From the NCBI GenBank assembly GCA_050309435.1, contig JBNRMJ010000015.1:1-30723 (forward strand): a stretch of DNA of 30,723 bases, written 5' to 3'. The DNA is from CAYXVJ01 sp050309435 (GTDB lineage Bacteria; Bacillota; Clostridia; Saccharofermentanales; Fastidiosipilaceae). Below the pieces are notes generated by a model. The model was not told the origin of the DNA and ran no database searches. It worked only from the letters and a program-made list of their open reading frames with translations. The position numbers and the translations under genes were made by a program. Shown here in pieces: positions 1-8,072 of this stretch; within the stretch, counting starts at the first letter, position 1; every line of letters begins with the position of its first letter.

Positions 1-75
1 GGCTGCCTTGATGGGCATACCGTCAGCAATCGCTCGGACCACGGCTAATCGGATTTCATGACTGAATTTGGTCAT
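1..75 (-). CDS. IS3-like transposase OrfA, N-terminal fragment
   Basis: Only 25 codons are visible, beginning MTKFSHEIRLAVVRAIADGM and continuing beyond base 1. The pattern of basic and hydrophobic residues (EIRLAVVRAIADG) resembles the first helix of the helix-turn-helix DNA-binding domain of IS3-family OrfA proteins, which bind the element's ends. The start is supported by a GGAGGTG ribosome binding site (bases 83-89, read on the minus strand) about seven bases before the ATG. That site is buried in the hairpin at 81-121. Whether the full element is intact cannot be seen. A stand-alone helix-turn-helix regulator is the main alternative. Confidence 0.55.
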   Translation of the reverse strand, partial: MTKFSHEIRLAVVRAIADGMPIKAA

Positions 76-80
76 AAAAA

Positions 81-121
81 TGCACCTCCAAACTTGGATG
101 GTATCCAACGTTTGGGGTGCA
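81..121 (-). repeat. Hairpin covering the transposase ribosome binding site
   Basis: The two arms (81-99 and 103-121) form 18 base pairs with two single-base bulges and a three-base loop. The arm nearer the start codon contains the GGAGGTG ribosome binding site of the transposase-like gene. RNA reading in from outside the element would fold this arm away. That is the known way several insertion sequences (for example IS10 and IS50) avoid being activated by neighbouring transcription. Confidence 0.65.
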
Positions 122-152
122 CTTCAATCTGTTTCAGGGGGATTTTGTTTTA

Positions 153-161
153 TGTTATACT
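153..161 (+). promoter_or_regulatory. Extended -10 promoter for the ABC-F gene
   Basis: TGT followed by TATACT matches the extended -10 form TGnTATAAT in five of six hexamer positions. The -35 region (about 133-138, TTCAGG) is weak, as is usual with extended -10 promoters, and lies at the inferred insertion sequence end. A start near 168 would place the short leader frame at 190 and the ABC-F gene at 250 on one transcript. Confidence 0.5.
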
Positions 162-189
162 GTTGTTATCTTTTTAAGGAGGTCCTTTC

Positions 190-207
190 ATGTTAAAAAT
201 CGCCTAG
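190..207 (+). CDS. Possible regulatory leader peptide MLKIA
   Basis: A five-codon frame reads MLKIA and then TAG. It has a perfect AAGGAGG ribosome binding site at 176-182 with seven bases before the ATG, stronger than the site of the main gene. It ends 42 bases before the ABC-F start. Antibiotic-resistance ABC-F genes of Gram-positive bacteria (msr, vga and vmlR types) are often controlled by ribosome stalling on such short leaders. The bases TCCTT just after the leader's binding site (183-187) can pair with AAGGA of the ABC-F binding site (238-242), a possible switch, though only five pairs long. Too short for homology, so this rests on position and the binding site alone. Confidence 0.4.
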   Translation: MLKIA

Positions 208-249
208 TTTCCGTTTAATGCCTTCGGGTTTGAATATAAGGAGATTAGT

Positions 250-1731
250 ATGCAATTACTGGAGTTGCGCGATATTAGCATGGGTTTTTCGGACCGGCAT
301 TTATTCACAATCGAAAAACTGGATATTTACAGCGGCGAGAGAATCGGGCTGATCGGTGCCAATGGCAGCGGTAAGTCGACTTTTCTGCGTTTATTGATGG
401 GCGAAATTTCGCCGCTGACGGGAACGGTCAAGCGTTTCGGGAACTGGCAGCAGTTTCGTCAGTTCGACGAAGCATATTCGGCAGAGATGATCGCGGAGGC
501 GGACATCGGTTTATGGGGCATTGCTTCCCTCTGGCAAAGGGATCCCGACACCTTGTCCGGCGGAGAGAAAACCAGAAGCCGCCTGGCCAAAGTGCTCTCG
601 GCGCCGGGGGATATGCTTTTACTTGATGAACCGACGTCGAATCTGGATATGGACGGAATCGATCGTTTATCGGCTTTCTTGTGGTCGCAGGAGAGTTTTA
701 TATTAATTTCGCATGATCGTGCTTTGCTAAACGAGCATTGCACGAGAATTCTGGATATCAGAGAGGAAAGGCTCTTTGACTATCCCGGAAATTACGATGC
801 TTATCAGGAATGGCTGGCAGCTGATTTGAAGCGAAGAGAAGAAGAGTACGAGCAGTATCGCGAGGAAGAAGAGAGACTGTCGCGCTTGAGTAAAGACTTG
901 AAATCAAAAGCATCGAAATTGACAAAAAAGCCAAAGGGCATGTCTTCGAGTGAATACAAGCAGCGCGGTTTTACCGCGACGCATCGCTCCGGCGGCGGTA
1001 AAGCCAAGAGCATGGCCGCTGCGGCCAAACACACGGAGAAGCGGATCGAACAGCTGGAAAAGAAGGAAAAGCCCCGTCAAGGCTATGTGATCCGGCCTGA
1101 TTTTACGCTGACAAATCCGCCCCGGAATAAAGTGATCGCGGAGGCTACTTCGCTGACTTTCGGCTATGAGGATGCCGGCTTACTCTTCGAAGAGACCGGC
1201 TTTCAGCTGAAGCGAGGGGTTCGGACGGCCCTGATCGGTCCGAACGGCTGCGGCAAGACGGCGCTTTGTCGCTTGATTGCAGAGGGCTGCGAGCAGATTC
1301 GTTCGGTACCCAAGGCCCGTTATGCTTACTTCCGGCAGGAGATGGAACTGATCGATCCAATGAAAACGATCCTGGAAAATATCAGAAAAATGTCCTGTCA
1401 AAGGGAGGAAACCGATCGTTCGGTCCTGGCACGGATGGGCTTCTTTCGCGATGCGGTTCATAAAAGGGGGGCTGTTTTATCCGGCGGGGAGAAGGTGAAG
1501 CTTTCCTTTGCCATGTTGTTTGTCTCCGATGCGAATGTTCTGCTGCTAGACGAACCGACGAACTATCTGGATCTGCCGTCACTGGAGGCCATCGAAGCGC
1601 TCTTGAGGGATTATGAGGGTACGATGCTTTTTGTTTCTCATGACCGGACGCTCGTCAACCATCTGGCCGATGAAATCTGGGCGATTGAGGACAGGAAGAT
1701 CAAGCTGATAAAAGCGGCTGAAATGGGGTAA
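250..1731 (+). CDS. ABC-F ATPase, antibiotic-resistance (ribosome protection) type
   Basis: This 493-residue protein has two ATP-binding cassettes and no membrane segment, the layout of ABC-F proteins that act on the ribosome. Cassette 1 has Walker A GANGSGKST (36-44), signature LSGGE (102-106), Walker B LLLDEP (123-128) and switch histidine in LISHD. Cassette 2 has GPNGCGKT (330-337), LSGGE (410-414), LLLDEP (431-436) and FVSHD. Between them lies a charged interdomain linker (about 190-275) rich in Lys, Arg and Glu. The short first cassette, with only about 30 residues between the Q-loop region and the signature, resembles the Lsa/Vga/Msr resistance group more than housekeeping EttA or Uup. 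Members of that group displace macrolides, lincosamides, streptogramins or pleuromutilins from the ribosome; which drug applies here cannot be told. The ATG has an AAGGAG site six bases upstream. A housekeeping ABC-F is the alternative. Confidence 0.85.
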   Translation: MQLLELRDISMGFSDRHLFTIEKLDIYSGERIGLIGANGSGKSTFLRLLMGEISPLTGTVKRFGNWQQFRQFDEAYSAEMIAEADIGLWGIASLWQRDPDTLSGGEKTRSRLAKVLSAPGDMLLLDEPTSNLDMDGIDRLSAFLWSQESFILISHDRALLNEHCTRILDIREERLFDYPGNYDAYQEWLAADLKRREEEYEQYREEEERLSRLSKDLKSKASKLTKKPKGMSSSEYKQRGFTATHRSGGGKAKSMAAAAKHTEKRIEQLEKKEKPRQGYVIRPDFTLTNPPRNKVIAEATSLTFGYEDAGLLFEETGFQLKRGVRTALIGPNGCGKTALCRLIAEGCEQIRSVPKARYAYFRQEMELIDPMKTILENIRKMSCQREETDRSVLARMGFFRDAVHKRGAVLSGGEKVKLSFAMLFVSDANVLLLDEPTNYLDLPSLEAIEALLRDYEGTMLFVSHDRTLVNHLADEIWAIEDRKIKLIKAAEMG

Positions 1732-1760
1732 GATAGGTGGAGCAATCAAAGGAGTTAGAG

Positions 1761-2420
1761 ATGAATCTGATGTACACACATATCTTCTGGGACTTTGACG
1801 GAACGTTGTTTGATACGTATCCGATGATGGCCCGGGCGCTTCAGGAGACTTTAAGAGAAGAATTGAAGATAGAAGAGTCGTTTGATGAGATCTATGCATT
1901 CATGAAGATTACGATTCGCGAGGCTCTGGCGCATTATCGCGCGAAGTACGATTTGTCGGACGAACTGATCCGGCGCTTCGAAGAGAGGCGGGAGCAACTC
2001 GAACGGGAGGCCGGGCCTTTCGAGGGGGCTTGCGAACTGCTGGAGGAACTTCGTTGTCGCGGAGCCGTTCATTATCTGTATACGCACCGGGATCTAAATG
2101 CCCGTGAGATGCTTCGGAAATATGATCTGGCTGATTCTTTCAAGCTTATGATCACGGCGGAGGACGGTTTTCCTTACAAGCCGGCACCGGACGCATTACT
2201 GGAGGTGTGCGGACGATGGGATATTCCCAAATCAGCGGCATTAATGGTGGGCGATCGCGAGATCGATATTCTGGCCGGGAAAAATGCAGGTATGGACAGT
2301 TGCCTGATCGGGGCAGCCGGGAAGTCGGAAGCGACCTACGTGGTGCCGGATATTGCGGGCTTAAGCAGTTTGCTTTTAGCCTCCGATAAGATGCGTGGAA
2401 AGCAGGTACAGCGAAGATGA
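1761..2420 (+). CDS. HAD-superfamily phosphatase (phosphoglycolate phosphatase-like)
   Basis: A 219-residue haloacid dehalogenase-type hydrolase. It shows the nucleophile motif DFDGTLFD (residues 11-18, nucleophile Asp11 and acid/base Asp13), a helical cap after it, a Thr in YLYTHRD as motif II, the motif III lysine in FPYKPAP, and motif IV GDREID with the acidic pair that holds magnesium. This is the Gph/beta-phosphoglucomutase-like branch, which removes phosphate from small metabolites in the cytosol; the substrate is not predictable. The frame opens further upstream at a GTG (1737), but the ATG at 1761 is chosen because AAAGGAG lies about seven bases before it. The stop overlaps the start of the sulfatase gene by ATGA, so the two are probably co-translated. 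Confidence 0.85.
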   Translation: MNLMYTHIFWDFDGTLFDTYPMMARALQETLREELKIEESFDEIYAFMKITIREALAHYRAKYDLSDELIRRFEERREQLEREAGPFEGACELLEELRCRGAVHYLYTHRDLNAREMLRKYDLADSFKLMITAEDGFPYKPAPDALLEVCGRWDIPKSAALMVGDREIDILAGKNAGMDSCLIGAAGKSEATYVVPDIAGLSSLLLASDKMRGKQVQRR

Positions 2421-3922
2421 AGACAGAAGATGACGGCAAACGGCCCAACGTGCTTTTAATCATGGTGGATCAGTGGCGCGGTGATTGTCTGAGCTACATG
2501 GGCCATGAACAGGTGGAAACACCGTATCTTGATACCCTGGCTGTCGGAGGCGTGTCCTTTGACAGTGCTTATTCGGCCGTGCCGACTTGCATTGCGGCGA
2601 GAGCGGCTCTCTTTACCGGTCTGACACAAAAGAATCACGGGAGGGTCGGTTATGAAGAGCATGTACCCTGGAAGCAGTATCCCCAACTGATGGCAAGACT
2701 GTTCCGGGATGCAGGATATCATACACAGGCGGTCGGAAAGATGCATGTTTATCCGAGCCGTTACCGATGCGGTTTCGATGATGTGCGTTTACATGACGGT
2801 TTTCTGCACAGTCAGCGTTCCCATCAGGTAAAACATAACGAACACAGTAATTATGTCGACGACTATATTCCCTGGCTGAAATCCGAGATCGGTTCACGTG
2901 CGGATCTGATGGATATGGGTCTGGACTGCAACAGCTACATCGGACATCCCTGGAACTATCCGGAATACACGCATCCGACGAACTGGGTCACGGAAGAATG
3001 CATCGACTTTCTGAGACGCCGCGATCCCACCGGGCCTTTTTTCCTCTTTGCGAGTTATCATCGGCCGCATGCGCCTTACGATCCGCCGCAGTCTTACTAT
3101 GATATGTACCGGGACGTGGAAGTACCGGACCCGCCTGTCGGAGACTGGGAAGCGGAAGACGAGACAGGCGAAGGTAAAAACGCCATGACCTATGCAGGCG
3201 AGGTGCGGCCGCATCAGCTGAAGCGGGCCAGACGGGCTTACTGGGCGAGCATGACGCATATCGATCATCAGATCGGCCGCTTGCTCTCGGAGCTGGGCGA
3301 TGAGGGCGTGGCGGGAAACACAATCGTACTCTTTGTTTCTGATCACGGGGATCTGCTGGGCGATCACCGTCGCTGGCGAAAGTCCAGTCCTCTGGAAGGG
3401 GCCAGCCGGATTCCCTTTATCATCAACGATCCAAGCGGACGGTTGGGCTTGAAGCAGGGTCATGTTTCCAAACAACTCGTTGAACTCCAAGACGTACTGC
3501 CGACTCTGCTGGATGCCTGCGGGATCGATATCCCGTCCACTGTGGACGGACGATCGGTTCTGCCTTTTATCAGACAGGAGGAAAACGGCGCTTTGATTCG
3601 CGAGTACCTGCATGGCGAACATCGCATGATGCAGTACAGTTATCACATGATCCGGCATGCCGACGGCATGAAGTATGCCTGGTTTGATCAGACCGGAGAA
3701 GAGCTGCTCTTTGATCTTCGGGTAGATCCCGAGGAGTGTCGTAACCTGGCCAAGGAAGCAGTGAACGAAGACAATCCTTACCATAAGGATTTGCTAAGGC
3801 TTAGAGCTTACCTGATCGAAGAGCTCAAGGATCGGGAAGAGGGCTTTGTGAAAGACGGACGGCCGGTCACGGGCAGACCCGGCATCAGTAGCCTCAAGAA
3901 CAGTTATCTGCACGGCAAATAA
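2417..3922 (+). CDS. Sulfatase of the alkaline phosphatase superfamily, Cys type (C-x-A-x-R)
   Basis: A 501-residue family S1 sulfatase-like hydrolase. The N-terminus has the metal ligand pair in MVDQWRGD (Asp18, Gln19). The formylglycine site reads PTCIAAR (Cys58, Arg62), so the usual C-x-P-x-R is C-x-A-x-R, a variant known from clostridial sulfatases matured by the radical enzyme anSME. Further motifs are GKMHVYP, the histidines in HRPHAPY, and the second metal site VSDHGDLLGDH. The end of the protein reads FDLRVDPEECRNLA, common in arylsulfatases. No signal peptide is seen, so a cytosolic enzyme acting on imported sulfated sugars is likely. No maturase gene is in the window. It overlaps the HAD gene by four bases and ends just before a terminator. 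A phosphodiester or phosphonate ester hydrolase is the alternative. Confidence 0.85.
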   Translation: MKTEDDGKRPNVLLIMVDQWRGDCLSYMGHEQVETPYLDTLAVGGVSFDSAYSAVPTCIAARAALFTGLTQKNHGRVGYEEHVPWKQYPQLMARLFRDAGYHTQAVGKMHVYPSRYRCGFDDVRLHDGFLHSQRSHQVKHNEHSNYVDDYIPWLKSEIGSRADLMDMGLDCNSYIGHPWNYPEYTHPTNWVTEECIDFLRRRDPTGPFFLFASYHRPHAPYDPPQSYYDMYRDVEVPDPPVGDWEAEDETGEGKNAMTYAGEVRPHQLKRARRAYWASMTHIDHQIGRLLSELGDEGVAGNTIVLFVSDHGDLLGDHRRWRKSSPLEGASRIPFIINDPSGRLGLKQGHVSKQLVELQDVLPTLLDACGIDIPSTVDGRSVLPFIRQEENGALIREYLHGEHRMMQYSYHMIRHADGMKYAWFDQTGEELLFDLRVDPEECRNLAKEAVNEDNPYHKDLLRLRAYLIEELKDREEGFVKDGRPVTGRPGISSLKNSYLHGK

Positions 3923-3937
3923 ATCAATCATCTGATA

Positions 3938-3973
3938 AAAATCCGGCCTCGCGTTGATGCGAAGCCGGATTTT
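3938..3973. terminator. Bidirectional terminator between convergent operons
   Basis: Arms 3938-3952 and 3959-3973 pair over 15 positions with one mismatch and a six-base loop. The stem has a GC-rich core (ATCCGGC), a T run on the plus side and an A run on the other. It would stop the ABC-F/HAD/sulfatase transcript on the plus strand and the MoxR/DUF58/transglutaminase transcript on the minus strand. Confidence 0.85.
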
Positions 3974-3985
3974 ATTTGGATTTCA

Positions 3986-6802
3986 TTAGCGATCGCTTGG
4001 CCAGTGCCGTTTCAAGTAGCGTAAACGGTGCAAAAGGAAATGCATCTGATAGATCTCGCGAGCTTCGGGTTTGTACTCGGGACGCGAGAATGCGGATTTC
4101 TCGGCCAGACGTTCTGCTTCGAGGAGTAAATCAGCCAGAGATTTATCGACCATGGAGGACGCTATTTCGTGCTTGAGCAGGGGGTAGCGCCTAATGATGT
4201 CATCGAGTTCGCGTCGCCAGGTTCCGACCAGTTTGGGATCAGACCAGCGATCCATGAGGTTTTGGCTTCGTTTTGTTTTGTTTTCGTAGATGACGCGAGT
4301 GGCTTCCAGTTCTTTGGCACGGGCTTCTTTTCGAGCGGCTTCTTCGTTTAAGAACTCCACGAAGGGCGAGGGTTTATAAGCGCTTTGGATCTTTGGTTTA
4401 TAGAAATCGCGCTCCGGCGCTTTATAGTTTTCGCCTTCTTTTCGAATCCGGCGTCGTTCCTGTATCCGGGCGATGGTTTCGGCGCGACGTTTAGCACCTT
4501 CCAGGCGTTTTAGTTCCGTGCGGATTTCCTGCCAGTACATCAAAAGCAACTCGCGCGGAGGCCGGGGCTCGGGGAAATACCAGTCGTCGCTGCGGCCTTC
4601 CTTATCTTTTTGGCGGCGTCCTTTCGCGATGTGACGAATCGCCCGGGACGGTTTAGCCAGAAGGATGTGCTGCTTGAGTCGTTTCATGAAACCCAAAGCC
4701 AGTAAGACGGAGAACAAGATGACCAGAATCACGATGAGCGTGATGATACGCCAGTCGACAAGATCCGTGATACCCTGATCGGGATCCCCGCCGCCTGGTT
4801 CTTCGCCGGGGAGCGGAAGAGGGGACTCGCCTGCATCCGGACTGATCGTGATACTCGGCATGCCCGTGACAGCAGGTGTTTCGCCTGAAGACGGAAGATC
4901 GGATTCGCCGCCGGCCACGCCGCCGGGGGTCGGGTCCAGAGCGACCCAGCCCAGACCGTCCAGATAGACTTCCGTCCAGGCATGAGCCTGTTCTCCGGTT
5001 AAGGTAAAACCGCTGCTTTCCATCAAACGTTCGGATCCGCCCGGGATGCCGAAACCTTCGACATAACGGGAGGGAATACCGAGAATTCTCGCCATAACAG
5101 ACAGAGAGGTTGCGAAGTAAACGCAATAACCCCCCTGCATCTCGAGCACATGTTCCACGAAGTCCTGACCTTCCGGCGGGATAGGCATGCTAAGCGAATA
5201 TTCCATTTGCTTGAAATAATCTACAAGACGCAGCAGCGAACTGAGCGGATCTTGAGGCAGCGATGCCGGATCTTCGCCGGCGGCCACGTATCTGGCGGTT
5301 TCGTAGACCAGACCTCCGGGCTGAAGCGCCGGGGAATCGGGGAGCTGAAGATAGGGCGAAAAGTCGCCTTCGGGGGCCTGAAAACGGCCGTCGTCACCGG
5401 GACCGAAGCGATTGTTGAAGCTTTCGCTGTCGGAGGCGAAGATGAAATTGATCCGGTCCGAGATCGAATTCAGCGGAAGCGAGCCGCCTGTGAGCTGGTA
5501 ACCTTGTCCGGCCGATAGCGGATACTGTGAATAGATGACGCCGTCGCGGTTAAAAAAAGCCTGCATGTTGCTGTCGCTGTTGAAGCGAAGCTCGTCTGCC
5601 TGACCGATGGTAAAGAGTACCGTGATCCCGCTTTGTAATATATTGATGTTATAGGCTGCGGGAATCGGATTTAAGGATTGAATACCCAGTTCTCTGAGGT
5701 AGGAGTTGTCCCAGCTGAAAACCTCGTTTTCGATCGAAGAGAATACCGGCGATCCGTAGCGCCAGGTCTCCTCATCACTGTTACGTTCCCAGGAGTGGCC
5801 CGTATAAGTCTGACTGGTTTGCCCTTTCAGCAGACCCTGAGCCCGTCCGCGAACACGAAGCACGGGATTGGGATTCAGCGTAACCGAACCGCCGAGCAGA
5901 TCCGACCTTGGATAGTAGCCGGATCGATTGATGGAGAAGGGATCGAAACGACGTGTCGGACGCAATTGGTCAGGCAGGAAGGTGGACAAATCGTCGACAA
6001 AGCCTTGAGCGGAATACGAGTAAATGTCGTTTGGTTCGAAACGGGCCGCCAGGATCCAGGCCGGTCCCAGCAGGAGCAGGGCGCAGAGCACGCCGGATAT
6101 CGTTACTTTCAGATACTGGCGAAATGCTCTTGACGGCAGGATGTCAACGGTGCCGCTTGCTTCCAGGAAGAACTGCGGGATAACGACGACAAGACCCCAA
6201 AGCGACCAGATATTCGCGAATTCACGCGTGAAATATGTACAGGCTACGACCAGACCGATTAAAACAAGGGAGGTAAACATGGGGAGTCTGAAGCGGGCAG
6301 CCATGATATATGCCAGAAGACCCAATATGAAAATCAGCCCGAAGATGACATACGGGAGACTGTCTTCCCGAAGCCGCAGATACTCGGCATTCGACAAGTC
6401 CGAAAAGAGATATCTGTAATTGACCGGCTCGAGTATGACGGCGACCCGGTTGATCCAGCTCTGCACCAGGGTTACCAGGCCCGAGAGGTCATTGAGCTTA
6501 AAGAGAAAAATCAGCGTCAATACACCGCCGGTAACAAGCAGGTTTTTCTTACCCCAGGTGAGCAGGGCGATCAATGGCAACGCAATTATAATCGAAGGAA
6601 CGACGCTGACCGGATCATAATCGATGCCCAATAAAGCAAAGACCATCCCTCCGAAGGATAGTGTCAGACAGCCTGCGAGTAAAAGATCCAGAGCAATTAA
6701 GGCCAGACGATAAGGCAGGGCAAGTTCGGCCCTGATTTCCCGGACCGGACGGCTTTTCTTTCTCCTCCGTATTAGTCTTGTGATTCTTTCTTTTTTACTC
6801 AT
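3986..6802 (-). CDS. Membrane transglutaminase-like protein (TgpA/DUF3488-like)
   Basis: A large membrane protein of 938 residues. About seven hydrophobic segments fill residues 33-255, followed by an extracytoplasmic part. That part carries a transglutaminase-like papain-fold domain with the triad Cys560 (in GGYCVYFA), His607 (in HAWTEVYL) and Asp623 (in ALDPTPG). A Pro/Gly/Ser-rich stretch (about 630-680) leads into a last membrane helix (684-706) and a charged tail of about 230 residues. Such proteins nearly always sit beside MoxR and DUF58 genes, as here, and are thought to act on peptides or proteins at the cell envelope. The ATG at 6802 overlaps the DUF58 stop in ATGAGTAA; an ATG nine bases upstream (6811), closer to an AGAGG site, is also possible. 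The frame extends upstream to 6856, deep inside DUF58, which is unlikely. It ends at the shared terminator. Confidence 0.88.
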   Translation of the reverse strand: MSKKERITRLIRRRKKSRPVREIRAELALPYRLALIALDLLLAGCLTLSFGGMVFALLGIDYDPVSVVPSIIIALPLIALLTWGKKNLLVTGGVLTLIFLFKLNDLSGLVTLVQSWINRVAVILEPVNYRYLFSDLSNAEYLRLREDSLPYVIFGLIFILGLLAYIMAARFRLPMFTSLVLIGLVVACTYFTREFANIWSLWGLVVVIPQFFLEASGTVDILPSRAFRQYLKVTISGVLCALLLLGPAWILAARFEPNDIYSYSAQGFVDDLSTFLPDQLRPTRRFDPFSINRSGYYPRSDLLGGSVTLNPNPVLRVRGRAQGLLKGQTSQTYTGHSWERNSDEETWRYGSPVFSSIENEVFSWDNSYLRELGIQSLNPIPAAYNINILQSGITVLFTIGQADELRFNSDSNMQAFFNRDGVIYSQYPLSAGQGYQLTGGSLPLNSISDRINFIFASDSESFNNRFGPGDDGRFQAPEGDFSPYLQLPDSPALQPGGLVYETARYVAAGEDPASLPQDPLSSLLRLVDYFKQMEYSLSMPIPPEGQDFVEHVLEMQGGYCVYFATSLSVMARILGIPSRYVEGFGIPGGSERLMESSGFTLTGEQAHAWTEVYLDGLGWVALDPTPGGVAGGESDLPSSGETPAVTGMPSITISPDAGESPLPLPGEEPGGGDPDQGITDLVDWRIITLIVILVILFSVLLALGFMKRLKQHILLAKPSRAIRHIAKGRRQKDKEGRSDDWYFPEPRPPRELLLMYWQEIRTELKRLEGAKRRAETIARIQERRRIRKEGENYKAPERDFYKPKIQSAYKPSPFVEFLNEEAARKEARAKELEATRVIYENKTKRSQNLMDRWSDPKLVGTWRRELDDIIRRYPLLKHEIASSMVDKSLADLLLEAERLAEKSAFSRPEYKPEAREIYQMHFLLHRLRYLKRHWPSDR

Positions 6803-8072
6803 GAATTTCATTGACCTCTGCTTCGCTTTCATCCGGGAGCAGAAATTCTTCTGCATCCATATCGATGACCTGAACGTTAAGCGTACTCAAAGCCTCATGG
6901 TAAAGCGAAAAATCTATGCCGTCGCCTCGTGTCACGACAATGAGGTAGAGTTTGGACAGCTGTTTCATCAATTCGCGCAAGATCGCCAGCAAGGTTTCGT
7001 CTAAAGCATATACCACCAGATAAACAATTCTAGTTGCGGAAGGAAGCTGACTCATCAGACTTTCTTCGAGTTCGGGATTGGTTACCGGCCTGTGAATCGT
7101 TTGCTCTGCCTCGCGCTTTTCCAGCTCTAAGACCAGCTGTTCGGGAAGCTGAGCGGCCAGTGCAAAAGAGGCTCGTTTCATTTCGCCAAGCTCGCGGATC
7201 AGGATCGAAGAAGCTTCGCTCCGGCCGGCGATTCCCGCCAGGATTAAACGGGTGGGCATCTTCTGCGCCACGGTTTGAATGCTTATAGCCAGGGCGATCT
7301 CCGCACCGGCATCGGCCAGCAGGCGTCCCGAGCTGCCTGCCGGCAGAGCATCGGCGAGGACGACGGCCGTTTCCAGATCACGAGGCTCTTCGAACTCGCG
7401 GACCTGAAGAACCTGCATGCGGGCCGAGACGCTCCAGTGCACCAGTTTCAGTTTATCGCCGGGCTGGTAACTGCGAAGCTTGGCGATTTCATCGAGTTCC
7501 TGGCTGGTTTTAGTGGAGCGGCTGAGTTCGCGATCCATTTCCGCCACGTTTGTCGCGCCGGCGGAGTTAAGCGACAGCTCGCGCGGCCGGACCTCGAGCG
7601 TGATGACTTTTTTCATGGCATGTTTAGCCAGATAAAGAGTGAAAAAGCCGCAACTGTCGCGCAGTCGGCCTTCTTCGATTTTTATATGATACAGACCCCG
7701 ATTCGTAAATCGGTAATATAACGTAAACCGCTCCCGCTCGCGTGCACCGAGTCGCAGACGAAGCAGACGCTGCTCGCGAAACGAGGAACGCTCCTGATGG
7801 CTTAGAGCCAAACTGATCAGGGGAAGCGGCAGGAAGGTCGGATTATAAACATGGACGAAAATTTTAACGATTTGGCCGCGCACGATGTCGCTTTCGGCTG
7901 CTTCGAGCCGTATTTGCAGAAAGTGGCGCGCCAGTACGGCCGCCAGCAGAGAAGCCAGCGGTAAGAGACATAAAAAGAAGAAAAAGACCATCAGAAAGTC
8001 GTTGCCGCTGTAATTGATGGTCAGATACAACAGCAGTAAAAGAAGAGCGTAACCTAGGCTGCGCGCCGTCAT
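6795..8072 (-). CDS. DUF58 family membrane-anchored protein
   Basis: A 425-residue protein with two closely spaced hydrophobic segments at the N-terminus (about 6-20 and 27-48), then a cytosolic or beta-rich region. The family hallmark lies at 200-230, reading RSYQPGDKLKLVHWSVSARM, and corresponds to the conserved GD...hW..sAr block of DUF58, a von Willebrand factor A-like fold. DUF58 proteins occur with MoxR ATPases and transglutaminase-like proteins and are thought to be partners or assembly targets of the ATPase. The start overlaps the MoxR stop by ATGA and the end overlaps the transglutaminase gene by eight bases, so the three are tightly co-translated. The biochemical role is unknown. 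Confidence 0.9.
   Translation of the reverse strand: MTARSLGYALLLLLLYLTINYSGNDFLMVFFFFLCLLPLASLLAAVLARHFLQIRLEAAESDIVRGQIVKIFVHVYNPTFLPLPLISLALSHQERSSFREQRLLRLRLGARERERFTLYYRFTNRGLYHIKIEEGRLRDSCGFFTLYLAKHAMKKVITLEVRPRELSLNSAGATNVAEMDRELSRSTKTSQELDEIAKLRSYQPGDKLKLVHWSVSARMQVLQVREFEEPRDLETAVVLADALPAGSSGRLLADAGAEIALAISIQTVAQKMPTRLILAGIAGRSEASSILIRELGEMKRASFALAAQLPEQLVLELEKREAEQTIHRPVTNPELEESLMSQLPSATRIVYLVVYALDETLLAILRELMKQLSKLYLIVVTRGDGIDFSLYHEALSTLNVQVIDMDAEEFLLPDESEAEVNEIHE

Larger units (their letters stand above)
1..139 (-). mobile_element. End of an IS3-like insertion sequence (partial)
   Basis: The minus strand contains the start of a transposase-like reading frame that runs off the left edge of the window. 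Upstream of it is a long imperfect inverted repeat. Reading inwards on the minus strand from about base 139, the sequence TGAAACAGATTGAAGTGCAC fits the TG-starting terminal repeats with a GTGCACCCC block that are common in IS3/IS150-group elements. The outer boundary is estimated from that TG and is not proven, because the other end and any target duplication lie outside the window. The element sits directly upstream of the ABC-F gene, so its end may contribute to that gene's promoter region. Confidence 0.5.

Noticed and set aside
2894..3784. 296-codon open frame on the minus strand
   Set aside because: It lies wholly inside the sulfatase gene, which has clear family motifs; the minus frame has no recognisable domain.
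6803..6856. Longer N-terminus of the transglutaminase-like protein
   Set aside because: It would overlap the DUF58 gene by 62 bases; the ATG in ATGAGTAA gives the usual short overlap.
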